Shown: positions 25,101-35,302, counted from the stretch's first letter. The stretch: DNA of 64,000 bases from Sipunculus nudus (GCA_026874595.1 CM049317.1:69423118-69487117), one strand, 5' to 3'. Made by a program: numbers and translations. The notes: generated from the sequence alone by a model not told the origin.

Positions 25101-28100
25101 ATTTTTCTCAGGAATGAGTTGCCGTATTGGCCAGAAAATGTACATACTCATGTATCTTTGACTCCTCCATCATATTCTCAAGACTTGTGGCGCCATCTGC
25201 AATCGTTTTCCCTAGGCGTTCATCCATACATTTGCTTTGGGTGAAAATTGCTCATATCTTAGGAGTGGTTTAAGGTATTGGTCTGAAATTTGGCATATCA
25301 AACCGTTTGGAGAATTTTCTCGTAAACCAGACATGTGGCGCCAGGAGTTTTTGTTGATTAAATTAATGCACTTTTCCCAGAGTTTTAGTAGACTATATTC
25401 AGGAGTGGTGTGACATAATACTTAATCAATCCCTCACACCACCAGAACCACTCTGACTTTGGCGGATACACGTTGTCGCTTTTTGACTATCTGTTTTTGA
25501 GTTAAAAATGTGAAACCTCCAGTTTGTGAATAACTAATGCACTGACGGACATGATACTTTGCATGCATATTGATCACTGAGTGTTTCATTAGTTTTTCTA
25601 CACTGCTGGCGCCTGATGTATATTTTCACCTTTGTTTCAGCATTTTTTCTCGAATTAAGGGACCTTCAAATGAAGTTGTCATCTGTTAACACGGCACAAA
25701 CCATAACCGCTAAACATTGAACCTTCTAACTTGAAATCCAGAGAGCTCTAGACTAATAATTCCTTGGAAACCTACCTGAAATTAGATCTTTGTTTCCCAT
25801 ATTCTCCGTGCTATAAGGCTCGTAAGTACCCCGAAGACTATTTGAAAAATGATACAAAAACTCCATTATCTGAATAACCAATGTCTGGATAGCTATGATT
25901 CTTTGGCTATATATTGATCATGGAGTTTTTCATCAGTTTCTGCAGACTAGTTGCACTAACTATATTTTTTTCAATTTTTACGCATTCTTTTGTCCATTGA
26001 TTAGACCTTCAAATGAAGTGGTCATCTGTCCAAAAAGCACACTATTACCAATTTCAAAGGATTATTCACAAAATTCATGATTTTTTTTTACTCTGGCAGT
26101 CATTTTGCTCAATGTTCAACATTCCTTGAAATCAGCTGAGCGTTATGGCCTATGGTCCCCTAGTTTAGGGTTAGGGTTATATAATCTCGGATATACCGAA
26201 CAGGGAACACATCATGTCGGTTTAGGTAACTGTGGTTGGCTTCATATTCACGAGACTGATATTTCGCAATATCTCCATTTTTTAATGTTTCGTGAGGGTT
26301 TCATTTTCGCGATCTCACCAGAACCTATATCAAATCGATAGGAAAGCCATACCTGTGTATAATAAAATGAGCATAAGTCATGAGATTTTGATATTCTTCT
26401 CATATAACGACGGGCACATACAGAAAGCACAATTAGTTAAGTTCAGATTTTAGGGAACTGTTTTCCTATACCTGCATGGATGTAACTTATTATTAAATGT
26501 CTCACTGTTCTAACCTATTCCCATACTAAATAAGAAGGGCATACGCAATTGGCCAATTATTCCCGAGGGTTTAATTTTTGCGATTTTTTCCCGAATCGGA
26601 AATATCGCGAAATTAAAACCCTCGCGACCAATAAGACAACCAAAATATATCTCAAGGGTTAAGACAACAAAAAAAGGTGTCAGACATGATACTTCATTAA
26701 AGGCTGGGGCATTTGGACATGCCCCCATACTTTTGTGAAGAGGTGGTGGGCCACCTTTTATCCCCCTTTTTTGGGGAATAAAACCTTTTTTGCCCCTTCA
26801 GATCAGTTCACAATAATATTTAAGTTATGTACATTAAAAATTTAGTATGGCACATGTTTTTAAAGAACTACCCCCCCCCCCCCCCGGTGCTTCCCCGCCA
26901 TTCCCTGCGCACACATTCTCTGAACAAACAAGGCCCAGTAGTGTTGTAACTGTCGCTGTTACACCATTTCAAGTTTCAGCGTATTAAGCCCGCTCCCTAT
27001 ACATACGAATAATTGACCATAATCTTATAATCCAATGTTTTGAAACCTGCCTATTTTCCAACTATATTTATGTATAATTATCTCACGGCAAGGCGATACG
27101 ATCGCGTGGTAACCAGATAGAAATAATTTTCTGTGTGTCCTAAACGAGCCAACATATGGTACTGGGTGTTCAGGTTTACAATAGAAATTATTTATTACCC
27201 GTTCTCTGATGTTGCATTCTCTAAAATATCTTTACAGTGATTTAGTGTATATGCTTGGTCAACTACTCTTTCTGTCATTCAGAAATTTGAAAATAACATA
27301 ACGCATGGATATTAACTATTTTCTCAGGTTCATTCTTGGAAACGACAACTACAGAGTCAGGATTGACAACTGGGACCTCCCTAGATATACAACGTGCTAA
27401 AGAACATAAGATAAGCAACAGGAACGGTTTGTCGGCAGTTTTTAAACAATAATATTGCTTGTTCAGACGTTTTAAGAACATTAAGATATGATGCTTTCTT
27501 AATGTAAGAGAGTTTAGGTACATTTCTGTAAAGCCAAGGGCGGTAACTCGTAAGGGTAATTATATAAAAAACTTATTTATGATTGTCCATAAAGGGATAG
27601 ATGTAAAGGCATGGTAAAAATAGAGCTACTCCCGGGGACTATCTTTAATTTTAATTTTTGTTTAATTTTTTTCCCAGCTGTGCTAAGGCACATGTTATTA
27701 TTGATAACAAGACAACGACTTTTTTATATATAATATACTGTTTTAGGGCCCATATTTTTAGATATGACTCCAGAATAGAAAAACTGTACGTTATGTCAAT
27801 GTTACTTTAATACAAATCTTGTAATTTAATAAATTTTAAGGATTCACGTTGCTGTGTATGTTAATACGAGTAAACGTTACTAATCACTCATTTTATGATA
27901 AAAATATTGTACAAGTGAATCTAATCTTACTGATATGATGGTATTAATAATAAGGAAATATCAATCAGGTATGTGTGATGCTTCTTGATAATGATGTATA
28001 TATACTTTCCATTGACACAGAATGTTTCAACGTTCATTTCCGAAATGCTACCATTGTCTTCTCCTTTATGTCCGTTGTGCTGTTGATAATTGTCATATGG

Positions 28101-29800
28101 CTGTCAATCAAACTACAGCAAAAACATAAGAAGCATGGAGGAAAGGTAAATAATTGATTGATAAAACTTTATTGCTTAAAAATGCAGCCTATGAGTTGAG
28201 CTGGAAAATAATGGTAACGTAATTTTTGAACGGGTGTCGCAGTGTCAACAGTTATCTAAAAATTTCGAAATATTTGGGTAAAAATCACAAGCAATCATAG
28301 GAAAACAACCCCTGGTACAGTGCTGTCTTGTTGGCGTTCAAAATTTATTATAACTGCTTCTCTGAATAAGAGTTTTGTGGTTGGAGACAAGGACAATGTA
28401 ATTGCAATAAATGAAGTATTAAACTGGTAATATCAAATTTCACATAGAAGTTTTTTACTGTGAACTATACATAAACGGATTTTTTTTAACATTGGCAAAG
28501 TGAAATGGGTTAAATATTTTTTTCAGTATTTTCTTACATATTGCCATGACAAAAGTTAATGATTCACGTTCACTGAATTTGTTTCCAAGGGTTTATTCGT
28601 CAGTTTTAAGAGACCTCATAGAAGATATAAACCGCATGATGAAGAGGTATGATTATCATATGATAGTTTTACCACATAGTTTTAAAAATGCCCAATTAAA
28701 TGTTAATAAGATTGCCTTTGGTAAATCATTTTGTATTTAAATATTTTAATCTAAAAACTTCACATAATATTTTCCATATTCACTTTAACATGAATTCCTT
28801 GGATATAAACGCAAGCACTCTGTCAACTAACATATCGTATACTTCATTATTAACTCAAATTATAATTCAATGATAATTATATACTTTGAAGCCCGGACAT
28901 CCTGAACAAAGGCCTTTAACAGGGGGAAGCTCAAACTTTCAAGGCGTTACCGATTCTACATATGAGCCAACTGCATCTAGTTCCAAACAAGCTGCTGACG
29001 CAATATCTGCAAACACAGAAACGCAACCGACATATGGAGGTGACACACCAGCGGTAAGGCCATCAGTTTTTGTGCACGGTCTCAGGTGTATTCTCTATTG
29101 TACCTGATCTGTCCATCTGTTTTGCAAAATAATTCTAAGGGTATTCAGCCGTATCTTTATTTTACAAACTCCAGAGCAGGACAGAGTGGCGATCTGTGGA
29201 TAATAATCCGTGCCTTGTATAAATTCCTTACTAATATAAGAAATTACATCCGATGGGCTAAGACTAGATTTAAGTTGTCAAACACGAAAGTAATGACAAA
29301 GTGGCATTAACGATTATATTCGCATGTGAAACATTACGTCACATACCAGTCACAGGGATGAAAAATATATGTCGAAACTCAAGAGTCCACATTTTATCCA
29401 AAGCAAACGCTCACCGCGATATTAAAGTAAATACATTCATGTTATACTTACTTATTACAAATTTACACGGAAATTCTTTAATATATGTTTGCTCTTGTTG
29501 ATGACGAACATAAATATAAATAATATATATTATTACAGAATGTCAACGTAGCACCCTGCTGTATAAAGATGTCAATTTTGTGATAATCATTACAGTGGTA
29601 TACTGGCTATCTTTAGCACTATTGTGATATTTCTTATTTTGAAGGCTGTTCACGTTGCAGATGAAATTGCTAATCTTTTGACCAGAAGTCGTGCCAAAAC
29701 TCAGGAACAAAAGTTACTTTCGAAGAATTATATACGATTTTTACCTGTGACCCTCAAAAACGTTAGGATCAATACATCAGGGGGATTAAGGGACCTTTGA
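16101..29800 (+). CDS. Type I membrane receptor with two C-type lectin-like domains (gene span)
   Basis: Proposed exons are 16101-16165 (signal peptide), 16340-16561 and 17391-17561 (lectin domain 1), 18037-18285 and 23624-23779 (lectin domain 2), 27328-27426 (stalk), 28021-28145 (TM), 28892-29053 (tail) and 29645-29800 (last exon, TGA). That gives roughly 470 residues. Every ectodomain intron after the first is phase 1, so each lectin half is a symmetric exon; introns after the TM exon are phase 0. This consistency is the main support for the model. The family is a lectin-type cell-surface receptor of the kind expanded in bivalve innate immunity. Neither lectin domain shows the usual EPN/QPD and WND calcium-sugar motifs, so sugar binding is uncertain. 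Oddities: the first intron does not keep phase, the fifth exon uses a GC donor, and an antisense retrotransposon fills most of the intron in lectin domain 2. An alternative last exon is at 29539-29583. Confidence 0.72.
16340..16561 (+). CDS. Lectin receptor exon 2: first half of C-type lectin-like domain 1
   Basis: An acceptor after a pyrimidine tract (TTTCATCCAG) and a GTAAAA donor bound 222 bp of open frame, phase 1 at both ends. The half-domain has a Cys followed by a helix-like stretch (YQTAAERSEVNNAL), then WLPY and VWTWIDDK, which fits strand beta-2 of the fold with its Trp core. Confidence 0.7.
17391..17561 (+). CDS. Lectin receptor exon 3: second half of C-type lectin-like domain 1
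   Basis: Phase 1 at both ends, 57 codons, acceptor TTAATTACAG and donor GTATTT. The peptide has the closing pattern of the fold: STWAPGRHCGVFHL, then CSKAEFGYFC, that is a Trp/Gly turn followed by the two late cysteines. No WND calcium motif is present. Confidence 0.72.
18037..18285 (+). CDS. Lectin receptor exon 4: first half of C-type lectin-like domain 2
   Basis: Phase 1 at both ends, 83 codons, acceptor TTCGTTTACAG and donor GTAGGT. The order is typical: NW-YEARARCRLHGMDLAIV (first helix and Cys), a second helix (YETLKTEWF) and VWIGLFKEKW (the WIGL motif). Two extra cysteines near the start suit a long-form domain. This is the clearest single exon of the gene. Confidence 0.85.
18286..18888. 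other. Intron sequence left of the retrotransposon
   Basis: The stretch at about 18672-18747 after CGTCCGCAG reads openly for some 25 codons and then stops. It may be a dead exon, but it is not needed to complete the lectin domain. Confidence 0.4.
18889..19046 (-). repeat. 3' LTR of the retrotransposon
   Basis: 158 bp; it matches 23249-23406 except for three substitutions. On the plus strand it starts CAACACAGCC and ends TATATAACA. Confidence 0.85.
19242..20017 (-). pseudogene. Retrotransposon integrase core and C-terminal domain
   Basis: DDE residues are visible: D in VLVVDHFSK, D in LMTDNGPQYSS, E in SNGFCERMV. A frameshift lies near 19880. The C-terminal part (19481-19242) has QWTPGTVK, RSYMVETPNG and RQNRRYL, the usual tail of K02A2.6-like integrases. 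Confidence 0.85.
20034..21058 (-). pseudogene. Retrotransposon RNase H and integrase zinc-binding region
   Basis: The 265-residue frame 20831-20034 contains RNase H motifs (KPIAFASKALTAAETRYANI, ERELLAVVFGVEKFHIYI, SDHKPL) and the integrase HHCC finger (HAGHLGITK...CQDCIVC). The connection domain lies in 21058-20822, in another frame. Confidence 0.88.
21060..22036 (-). pseudogene. Retrotransposon reverse transcriptase, frameshifted
   Basis: Fingers-palm motifs are clear: DWVNSLAFSRKANGELRICL and the FTKLDA motif in 22036-21449, then FLRLPFGLSVSQDVFQRHMD in 21395-21108. The catalytic YxDD box is altered to a form reading AYDICV, so the enzyme is inactive as read. At least one frameshift separates the two blocks near 21450-21400. 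Confidence 0.85.
22052..22291 (-). pseudogene. Retrotransposon aspartic protease
   Basis: Contains VKADTGSNGNILPL, the DTG(S) active-site loop of retropepsins followed by the conserved hydrophobic turn. The ORF is short and not joined in frame to reverse transcriptase. Confidence 0.8.
22430..23139 (-). pseudogene. Retrotransposon gag, with zinc knuckles
   Basis: An ATG at 23139 opens MSALGVQMPILDWTAPD and EEWHEFLTSYFV, a common start of Ty3/gypsy gag proteins. The frame breaks near 22909. Downstream, about 22440-22560, two CCHC zinc knuckles can be read (CICCGTKHKPQKC and CAKCHKMNHFAAVC), separated by an in-frame TAG. Confidence 0.7.
23249..23406 (-). repeat. 5' LTR of the retrotransposon
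   Basis: Upstream LTR in the element's own direction. The minus-strand sequence just inside is CAACGAACTGTCAG, a possible primer-binding site whose tRNA I could not assign. Confidence 0.85.
23624..23779 (+). CDS. Lectin receptor exon 5: second half of C-type lectin-like domain 2, GC donor
   Basis: Acceptor ATTTGCAG; 52 codons, phase 1 at both ends if the exon ends at GAAGAAA before GCAAGT. That donor is the strong form of the minor GC-AG class, and it alone keeps phase; no GT donor fits. The peptide YLWGRGQPSVTGDCSLL, then WRAESCSAKHHRLCF, has the Trp-Gly turn and final cysteines of the fold. Confidence 0.75.
24490..25400. repeat. Tandem repeat, four copies, period about 270 bp
   Basis: Units start near 24498, 24776, 25042 and 25316, each with a form of CTCGTAAACCAGACAGGTG-CGCCACCTACC, TTTTGTAGAAT and TCAGGAGTG. 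The last copy is truncated. It lies in the intron before the stalk exon. Confidence 0.75.
25500..26060. repeat. Dispersed repeat A, two partial copies
   Basis: Contains 'GTCATCTGTTAACACGGCAC', 'CTTGGAAACCTACCTGAAAT' and 'TTTCATCAGTTTCTGCAGAC', as in the copies at 3.95 and 13 kb. Confidence 0.7.
26564..26624. repeat. Inverted repeat (fold-back element)
   Basis: CGAGGGTTTAATTTTTGCGAT faces ATCGCGAAATTAAAACCCTCG across about 20 bases. A single arm-like copy (GTGAGGGTTTCATTTTCGCG) lies near 26290. This is probably a small non-autonomous element. Confidence 0.7.
27328..27426 (+). CDS. Lectin receptor exon 6: Thr/Ser-rich stalk
   Basis: Acceptor TTTTCTCAG, donor GTTTGT, 33 codons, phase 1 at both ends. 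The peptide LETTTTESGLTTGTS suits an O-glycosylated stalk between the lectin domains and the membrane. Confidence 0.6.
28021..28145 (+). CDS. Lectin receptor exon 7: transmembrane segment
   Basis: Acceptor CATTGACACAG, donor GTAAAT. It enters in phase 1 and leaves in phase 0. About 20 hydrophobic residues (IVFSFMSVVLLIIVIWLSI) are followed by a basic stop-transfer KLQQKHKKHGGK, so the C-terminus is cytoplasmic. Confidence 0.82.
28892..29053 (+). CDS. Lectin receptor exon 8: cytoplasmic tail
   Basis: 54 codons, phase 0 at both ends, with a GTAAGG donor. The peptide is hydrophilic and has two tyrosines in TYEPT and PTYGG contexts, but not a full ITAM or ITIM. The acceptor ACTTTGAAG has a poor pyrimidine tract. 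Confidence 0.6.
29539..29583 (+). CDS. Possible alternative last exon of the lectin receptor
   Basis: Acceptor TATTACAG, phase 0, 14 codons then TGA. It would end the tail with a Cys pair (APCCIKMSIL). It competes with the exon at 29645-29800. Confidence 0.3.
   Translation, partial: NVNVAPCCIKMSIL
29645..29800 (+). CDS. Probable last exon of the lectin receptor
   Basis: A pyrimidine-rich acceptor (TTCTTATTTTGAAG) is followed by 51 codons and TGA, phase 0. The peptide is basic (LLTRSRAKTQEQKLLSKNY) and hydrophilic, as expected for a tail. Confidence 0.45.
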   Translation, partial: AVHVADEIANLLTRSRAKTQEQKLLSKNYIRFLPVTLKNVRINTSGGLRDL

Positions 29801-30009
29801 CAATCCCTGTCATAAAGCACTTCTAGGACAGCTACTGTCTAACCATTTTCATAATCACTTATGAAACCAGCATGTTACCAGCATTTCATGTGAGCTAACG
29901 ACCCAGAATACATTAATAAAGATAAATAGACAAATAGAAAAAAAACTAGCATTTGGAGCAGTCCCTGCATACAACCGCCGGAATACCGGGATAGAGTGCA
30001 TATATTATA

Positions 30010-30056
30010 ACCTCTTTCTTCTCTCTATCTATCTCTCTTTCTCTCTATTTCTCTCG
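30010..30056. repeat. CT-rich simple sequence
   Basis: TCTCTC / TCTATC tract just upstream of the next gene's first visible exon. Confidence 0.8.
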
Positions 30057-30118
30057 ACCTCAAAATCACAAACATACAGATTCTTGCTTAACATGTTCTT
30101 AAACGCTGTTTTAAACAG

Positions 30119-30304
30119 ACCGGCAAAAAAGGAATTTTTTGCACAGAACAAGGCAATAATGATCGAATCGTTGCGCTGCCAGAGCCAGAAAAGCCCTCTT
30201 GGGAGAGGACTGATGTGTGTCGTCCAGTTTCCATGTACATTGTGGGCACATTTGTTGAATTCGACATCACATTTTTTGTCACCAACAGTGAAGATGTTCA
30301 CCAG
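30119..30304 (+). CDS. Integrin-like gene, exon A
   Basis: Acceptor GTTTTAAACAG, donor GTTTGT, 62 codons, phase 0 at both ends. It ends in strand-like MYIVGTFVEFDITFFVTNSE. A related strand pattern recurs in the candidate exon at 36441. Confidence 0.6.
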
Positions 30305-30663
30305 GTTTGTTTGGAAAAAATAATCATTTTCTTCTATTACAGATGATTTTCCTAGATAAGAAGGTGTAAAGTCTGATGAGATAACACAAGCATATCGACT
30401 ATGCTGTCAATCATAAATTTGTATCCTGTTATTCTAAATAGAGATGTCAAAGCTACTTCGCTATGTATTTGACTGATACGTTGTTGAGTTTAAAGTGCCA
30501 TGCTGTTTTCTCATCTGTTACAGTAAACCCTGCTTTTCTTTAAGTCATGATGGGTGTAAACTACAGTATAATTTTATTACAATTATCATAGTCATGCCCT
30601 TTACATTACCTGTCTAAGAGAGCGGAGATTTACAATTTCATGGTGTAAATGACTGTGCAAGAG

Positions 30664-30714
<51 letters not shown>

Positions 30715-32701
30715 TCTTTTTCTGTGTATATCATGGCAAAGTCATTTTTTTTTCAGATCCTGTTTCCAGTGTTAGGTCATGGTGCAATAAGGCCAACGGA
30801 TATAAGCATTTCTAAAGTATACAAAATCAAGACAACTCTTCAGGCAAGAGTGAACTCAGATTGCAAAGAATGGGAAGTACATGGCAAAGAGGTACATCAA
30901 ATTACATTTTATCCCCTTATTTTCAGACAGAGTAAAGTAATTGAAAAAATAAAACTCAGATTTGCATGTTAACTAGTGAACTGATGTTTTCACAGCACAA
31001 CGATCACAAGTGTTGTAAATTATTTTACATTAACATTTACATCGTTAAAGTTTATAGTCTTCTAAACTATTTATACTAACCACATTGCATAACTATACTT
31101 TATGACAGGGTATATACTTTATGTTGCAGTGCGTGAGGATAGACCTTAGTGAGATCGAGAATGTACTTAAGAACATGAAATACTATACACTGATCAGAAT
31201 AAATGTAAAACGAACACCAAACTCAGATGTATCAGAAGAGACGGCACCCGATATGGTTTTGTCTCCTTCGTTCACAATAAGGGAAGCTGGGGAGGAGTGC
31301 GACCTCGCCCGGGGCAGCATAAGAGTAAACATTCCTCAGGTATTTTAGAAACTAAAAATCTTAGCAACCACTGAAGCGTGGGCATCCAATGCACGGTTTG
31401 CGGATCCGGCATGCCGAATGCGGATAAAATTCTATATTGACTTAATAAATGAAGTGAGATTCCATATGTCTATGCCGCATGTCTGTGGATATTCCCCTGT
31501 CAGTATAGAGCGAGAAAGCAGCAATGCAACGTGCAAGTTATCTATACTGAAACAAGACAAATGTTCGTTGAATTGATGAGGCATCAACTAGAACTGTTTA
31601 CCCAAAGGTCGGCCGGGGATTCAGATCCTGATTTTATATTTTCATGCACATACTTCTACAACATTTCAACATGCATTTTGTATTCCCATATATAAGGAAT
31701 CTCTTAGCACGAATTCCGCATGTCAGATGCGCACTTCTTGCATGTGGAATCTTACTAATTACTGTTTTAAAGTCCATGTTGTCTTGCTGCTCAGTTCTAA
31801 ACAAGTTGTACTCCCGAAAGGTTCACATTTAAGGATAATCTCTGCTTTAAAAGCTTCGGTAATTATGATTTTGGTTAAAATTGACCATTTTAATGCTAAA
31901 GAAATTAAAATTAGCTCGGTATTACTGGAGAGTTTCATTCATTTAAGAATAGCTCAGGGACGACTTATAATTCCTATATAGCTATAAGTCTGGATTTATT
32001 TCCTGAATAATGTACCGTTTCTATCCATATGTAAGACATTTTTTTGTCAGCGAACTCTGGAATATACTATTTATTTTAATGCCTAATTAATTTTACTGTT
32101 TTTATGCTTTTTTACTTTCCAACAAAACGATAATTATTCTTCTTAATTTATAACACGGTTTTTATTTTTTACCTGAAGGAACCCAACCACACATGTATAG
32201 ACTGTCATTTTATTACAGCAAATCCTTTTTCCTTTGCTGATAACACTCTCCTTTTAGGTAGTAGGAACGATAATATTTTTCTTTTATTTTCTAATTTGTT
32301 TTGTTTTTGGGATCATAACTAAGATAAAGCAGAGTATTGAGCAAGATCAACGTGCGTGCGGAGATGATGATTGTTGTGGCGGCTCTGGGATGAGCGATGC
32401 GATGGTAAGTAGAATATTACTTAATCAATACATGGACATAATGTAAATGGACATGGACAAATTCTTAATACCGCAAGGCCGATGATATAACAATATACGG
32501 TGATTGATGGGCTGCTGCCAAAAACAAATAAGTATTGAGGCTGGTGGTTCGATGGTATTAACTCTTCGCCGCTTTCAGTCTAATTGTAGTTGTTTACAAA
32601 ACCATCCTCTTTAAAATTAGTGATTGATCACCATTTTAATTAGCTTTTTCATAAAAGTATTTCTGTTTTGTTGGATTTATCATATTATCTAGAATATTCG
32701 G

Positions 32702-32768
<67 letters not shown>

Positions 32769-33531
32769 TTGCGATTAATAGAAATGTTCAATTTATGTTA
32801 GCACGAAACCTTTTTTTTTCCAACAGCCCCCAGAGACCACCGTGCAACTTAGGGTGAGTAGTTTGTGTGTGAAGTTAAGTTAAATTTGGTAGTGTAAAAT
32901 GTCCGTACTTTACTACCAACGGAAAGGAAATATCAAAGAAAATGTAAGATTTTTCAATACATTCATTATATTCAGTCCAAAATAAGGATGCTTTACAAAT
33001 TGGTGTTTATTCCTTTGAGTACATGTTAGCAATAAAAACATGTTCTAGTTTTAAAAGGTAATTTTAAAGTGATTTTCACAAGAAAACATTAAAAACAATT
33101 GTATATTAATATAGAAAATAGATGGAACAACGCCCTGTGAATCTGGCAAGGAATCAATCAATTCTGCTTTTGGGACTTTCGGAACATGAATTAGATTTGT
33201 GTAATGTTAACGGACGGTCCGTTAAAAAGCTTGTATTCGTTGAGATGTGGCTTGAATAAAACAAATTCTTTTGTAGGTTAAAACTCTGTACCTAATTCTA
33301 TGGTACAATTCCACTCTATACCTTATACCCTTATCTTCTCGTTCATTGTGTTATCAATAAGAAACAAATTTGATATTTCAATATCTCTTACACAGACAAT
33401 AATTGTTTACACTACATTACAATATTTACCGATATTTTTTGCATGTTATTATCACATAGGATGGATCCTCGGGACAAAACGGAACTGGGGGAGAAGAAAA
33501 CCCAGACGGAAATAATGAAGAAGGCAGTTGA
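30119..33531 (+). CDS. Single-pass membrane protein with integrin-alpha-like beta-sandwich ectodomain (3' part; gene span)
   Basis: Six exons, all phase 0: 30119-30304, 30757-30891, 31130-31339, 32258-32404 (TM), 32827-32853 (9 codons) and 33460-33531 (TGA), together 258 residues. The ectodomain part has MYIVGTFVEFDITFFVTNSE and then C-VRIDLSEIENVL followed by a beta-strand, which resembles the calf domains of integrin alpha chains in spacing of strands and cysteines. The likeness is by eye and the KxGFFKR motif after the TM is absent, so I call it 'integrin-alpha-like' only. The tail is Gly/Glu/Asn-rich. No start or signal exon fits in the 318 bp between the lectin receptor's stop and exon 30119, so the gene is either 5'-truncated, or its first exons are shared with or interleaved in the gene upstream. 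A decayed duplicate of its 3' part is at 1.35-3.95 kb. Confidence 0.6.
30666..30712. repeat. (TA)n microsatellite
   Basis: TA tract ending 44 bp upstream of exon B. Confidence 0.95.
30757..30891 (+). CDS. Integrin-like gene, exon B
   Basis: Acceptor TTTTTTCAG, donor GTACAT, 45 codons, phase 0 at both ends. It contains KVYKIKTTLQARVNSDCKEW. The homologous exon on the minus strand is 42724-42494 (AYLISKVELSDENWK). Confidence 0.62.
31130..31339 (+). CDS. Integrin-like gene, exon C
   Basis: Acceptor TTATGTTGCAG, donor GTATTT, 70 codons, phase 0 at both ends. The motif SFTIREAGEECDLARG aligns with EFVLQESITEANRA in the minus-strand paralogue. Confidence 0.65.
32258..32404 (+). CDS. Integrin-like gene, TM exon
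   Basis: Acceptor CTCCTTTTAG, donor GTAAGT, 49 codons, phase 0 at both ends. The hydrophobic core IIFFFYFLICFVFGIIT is followed by KIK and a Cys/Gly-rich CGDDDCCGGSG stretch. Confidence 0.72.
32704..32766. repeat. (TA)n microsatellite
   Basis: About 31 TA units in the intron before the 27-base exon. Confidence 0.95.
32827..32853 (+). CDS. Integrin-like gene, 27-base micro-exon
   Basis: CCAACAG acceptor and GTGAGT donor bound nine codons (PPETTVQLR), phase 0 at both ends. The duplicated copy at 2267 has lost its 3' end and donor. Confidence 0.6.
33460..33531 (+). CDS. Integrin-like gene, last exon
   Basis: Acceptor TTATCACATAG, 23 codons and TGA. Tail DGSSGQNGTGGEENPDGNN. The copy at 2900 is frameshifted. 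Confidence 0.65.
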   Translation, partial: DGSSGQNGTGGEENPDGNNEEGS

Positions 33532-34440
33532 AATTAAGTGACTGTTACTATCGAGAATGGTAACAAGACGCAATAAAACACAGATAATACGTAAGATAAT
33601 GGAGAAGGCAGTTTTAGTCATGATATTCATTTGCCACGTATATATGTCACTTACATAGCACCGTCTACAGCCATTCTGAAAAAAATACCTGAGGAAGATT
33701 GAGTGCAATGAGAAAACTATGTATGAAGATAAACAGAAATTGTCAGAGATCCCAGGGTACGATATATTTCTTGCTGGCAAAAAAAAAACCCTCAAATGGG
33801 TACCAAGTAGTATATTTGATGACACAGGTGAATTACATAAAGCGGGGCATTTTTCTCTATTGTAAATAAATGCTAGCAGACCACATGGACTTGCTGCGAC
33901 AAATTGTGAAAAAAGCTCTCCAAGTCACTCTTCAATTTACATATTTTTATGGATGCCAGACTTGGGACATGAGGCATAACAATGTGAAGTATATAGCTAG
34001 TACTTATTACAAAGGATTATGTATAGGTTTAAAACTGTGCTTCGATTCACATACAAATATTGTGTCATCAGTGACTAAGAGTCTTTCATAGTGAATAAAG
34101 ATAGCGATATTAAACGAACATATTTTTTATGTACAGTTCTAATAATTTCCTTGTGTTTTATATCTTATAAGGGGGAAATTATTTGACTAGTTTTATTGGT
34201 AACAGTGTAGAAATTCAACAGACGGCAAAGCCGACATTGTCAATATTTAAACATCTTTCATTGCATTTTTAATAAGTCCGCTTAAACAGATGGGTGATTT
34301 AATATTGAACTACAATGTTTTCTTTGTTTAGTATTGAACTTTCAATCACATAATATACCTTCTCTGTACGACATAAATACTTTATATGGAATGAAATTGC
34401 CAAAAATTGGCCAGTCGTTAAAAAATACTTCTTGTTCTTT

Positions 34441-35228
34441 AAATAAACAAATCATACTGTTTATGCAGCAAACACTAAAAGATTTTAAAAGAGAAAGGGT
34501 AATGTTGTTTCTGGATGTTTCAAGATAAACAAGATGCTTATCTTCTACAATTTAGTCCGTCCAAGGAAAACATGTTCTATGCTACATGGCATAATATTTT
34601 CTATGTTCAATGACATCGATGAGACAACTGAGTCCTTACTTTAAATTAATGCATTTGTTCTCACGTCATCTTATGTTTTTATTATTACCGAATGTGAAAT
34701 TTAAGGCCAAAATTTGATATAAAATTGTAACGTTGAATAAATATATTTTAGAAATTAAAAGAGATCTAACGTACACCTATACACTTAAATAGATAGATAG
34801 ATAGATAGATAGATAGAAAGATAACTAGATAGATAAGCCTGTGGTAAGAAAATGCTTTTTTTCATTTATGGTAATACATACGGTCAAAAATCATTCCTTT
34901 ATAACTGAGCTAGCTAATATACCAGGTAACCTTGTCTATCCAGTGTATATTGTAACACCATTACATATTCATCACTGACTGAAGTATAACATTATTACCG
35001 TTAATTGAACTTAATAAGCTTTCAAAACAATTGAACTTCCTAATTTTCTCGTGTAAACAATCCAGCGGTCTTAAAAGAGTCATTTGCCTTTTTAATCATG
35101 ACAATACCACTGACACCATTGTACATATTTAATTTAATTAGATGTTATGAAAATGGTCAACGTAGGTACACTTTGCATCTATGTAAACATGATATGAAAG
35201 ATGAATCAAAAATGTGTTGTGTTTTTAG
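34441..35228. other. Spacer, no gene seen
   Basis: Contains a GATA microsatellite at 34788-34836; otherwise AT-rich, without a supported ORF. Confidence 0.5.
34788..34836. repeat. (GATA)n microsatellite
   Basis: ATAGATAGATAG units with two interruptions. Confidence 0.9.
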
Positions 35229-35302
35229 GCTACCAAGCTGTTCCTAAAGCTAGAAAACGGCCCTGTGATGACTTCGTTTGTACCTGTTGTGCGGTATCTT
35301 AG
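35229..35302 (+). CDS. Candidate terminal exon, basic/Cys-rich tail
   Basis: Acceptor TGTGTTTTTAG, phase 1 entry, 23 codons to TAG. The peptide YQAVPKARKRPCDDF, then CTCC, looks like a cytoplasmic tail and shares YQAV with the candidate exon at 37551. A second frame is also open for 32 codons. No partner exon is identified. Confidence 0.3.

Larger units (their letters stand above)
31892..34440. repeat. Segmental duplication D2, right copy (partner 1351-3952)
   Basis: About 2.5 kb is homologous to 1351-3952, including introns, the TA tract and 400-900 bp past the stop codon. This copy keeps intact exons; the other does not. Confidence 0.88.

Noticed and set aside
26160-26185. Telomere-like TTAGGGTTAGGG.
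   Set aside because: Only about two units; too short to be an interstitial telomere array.
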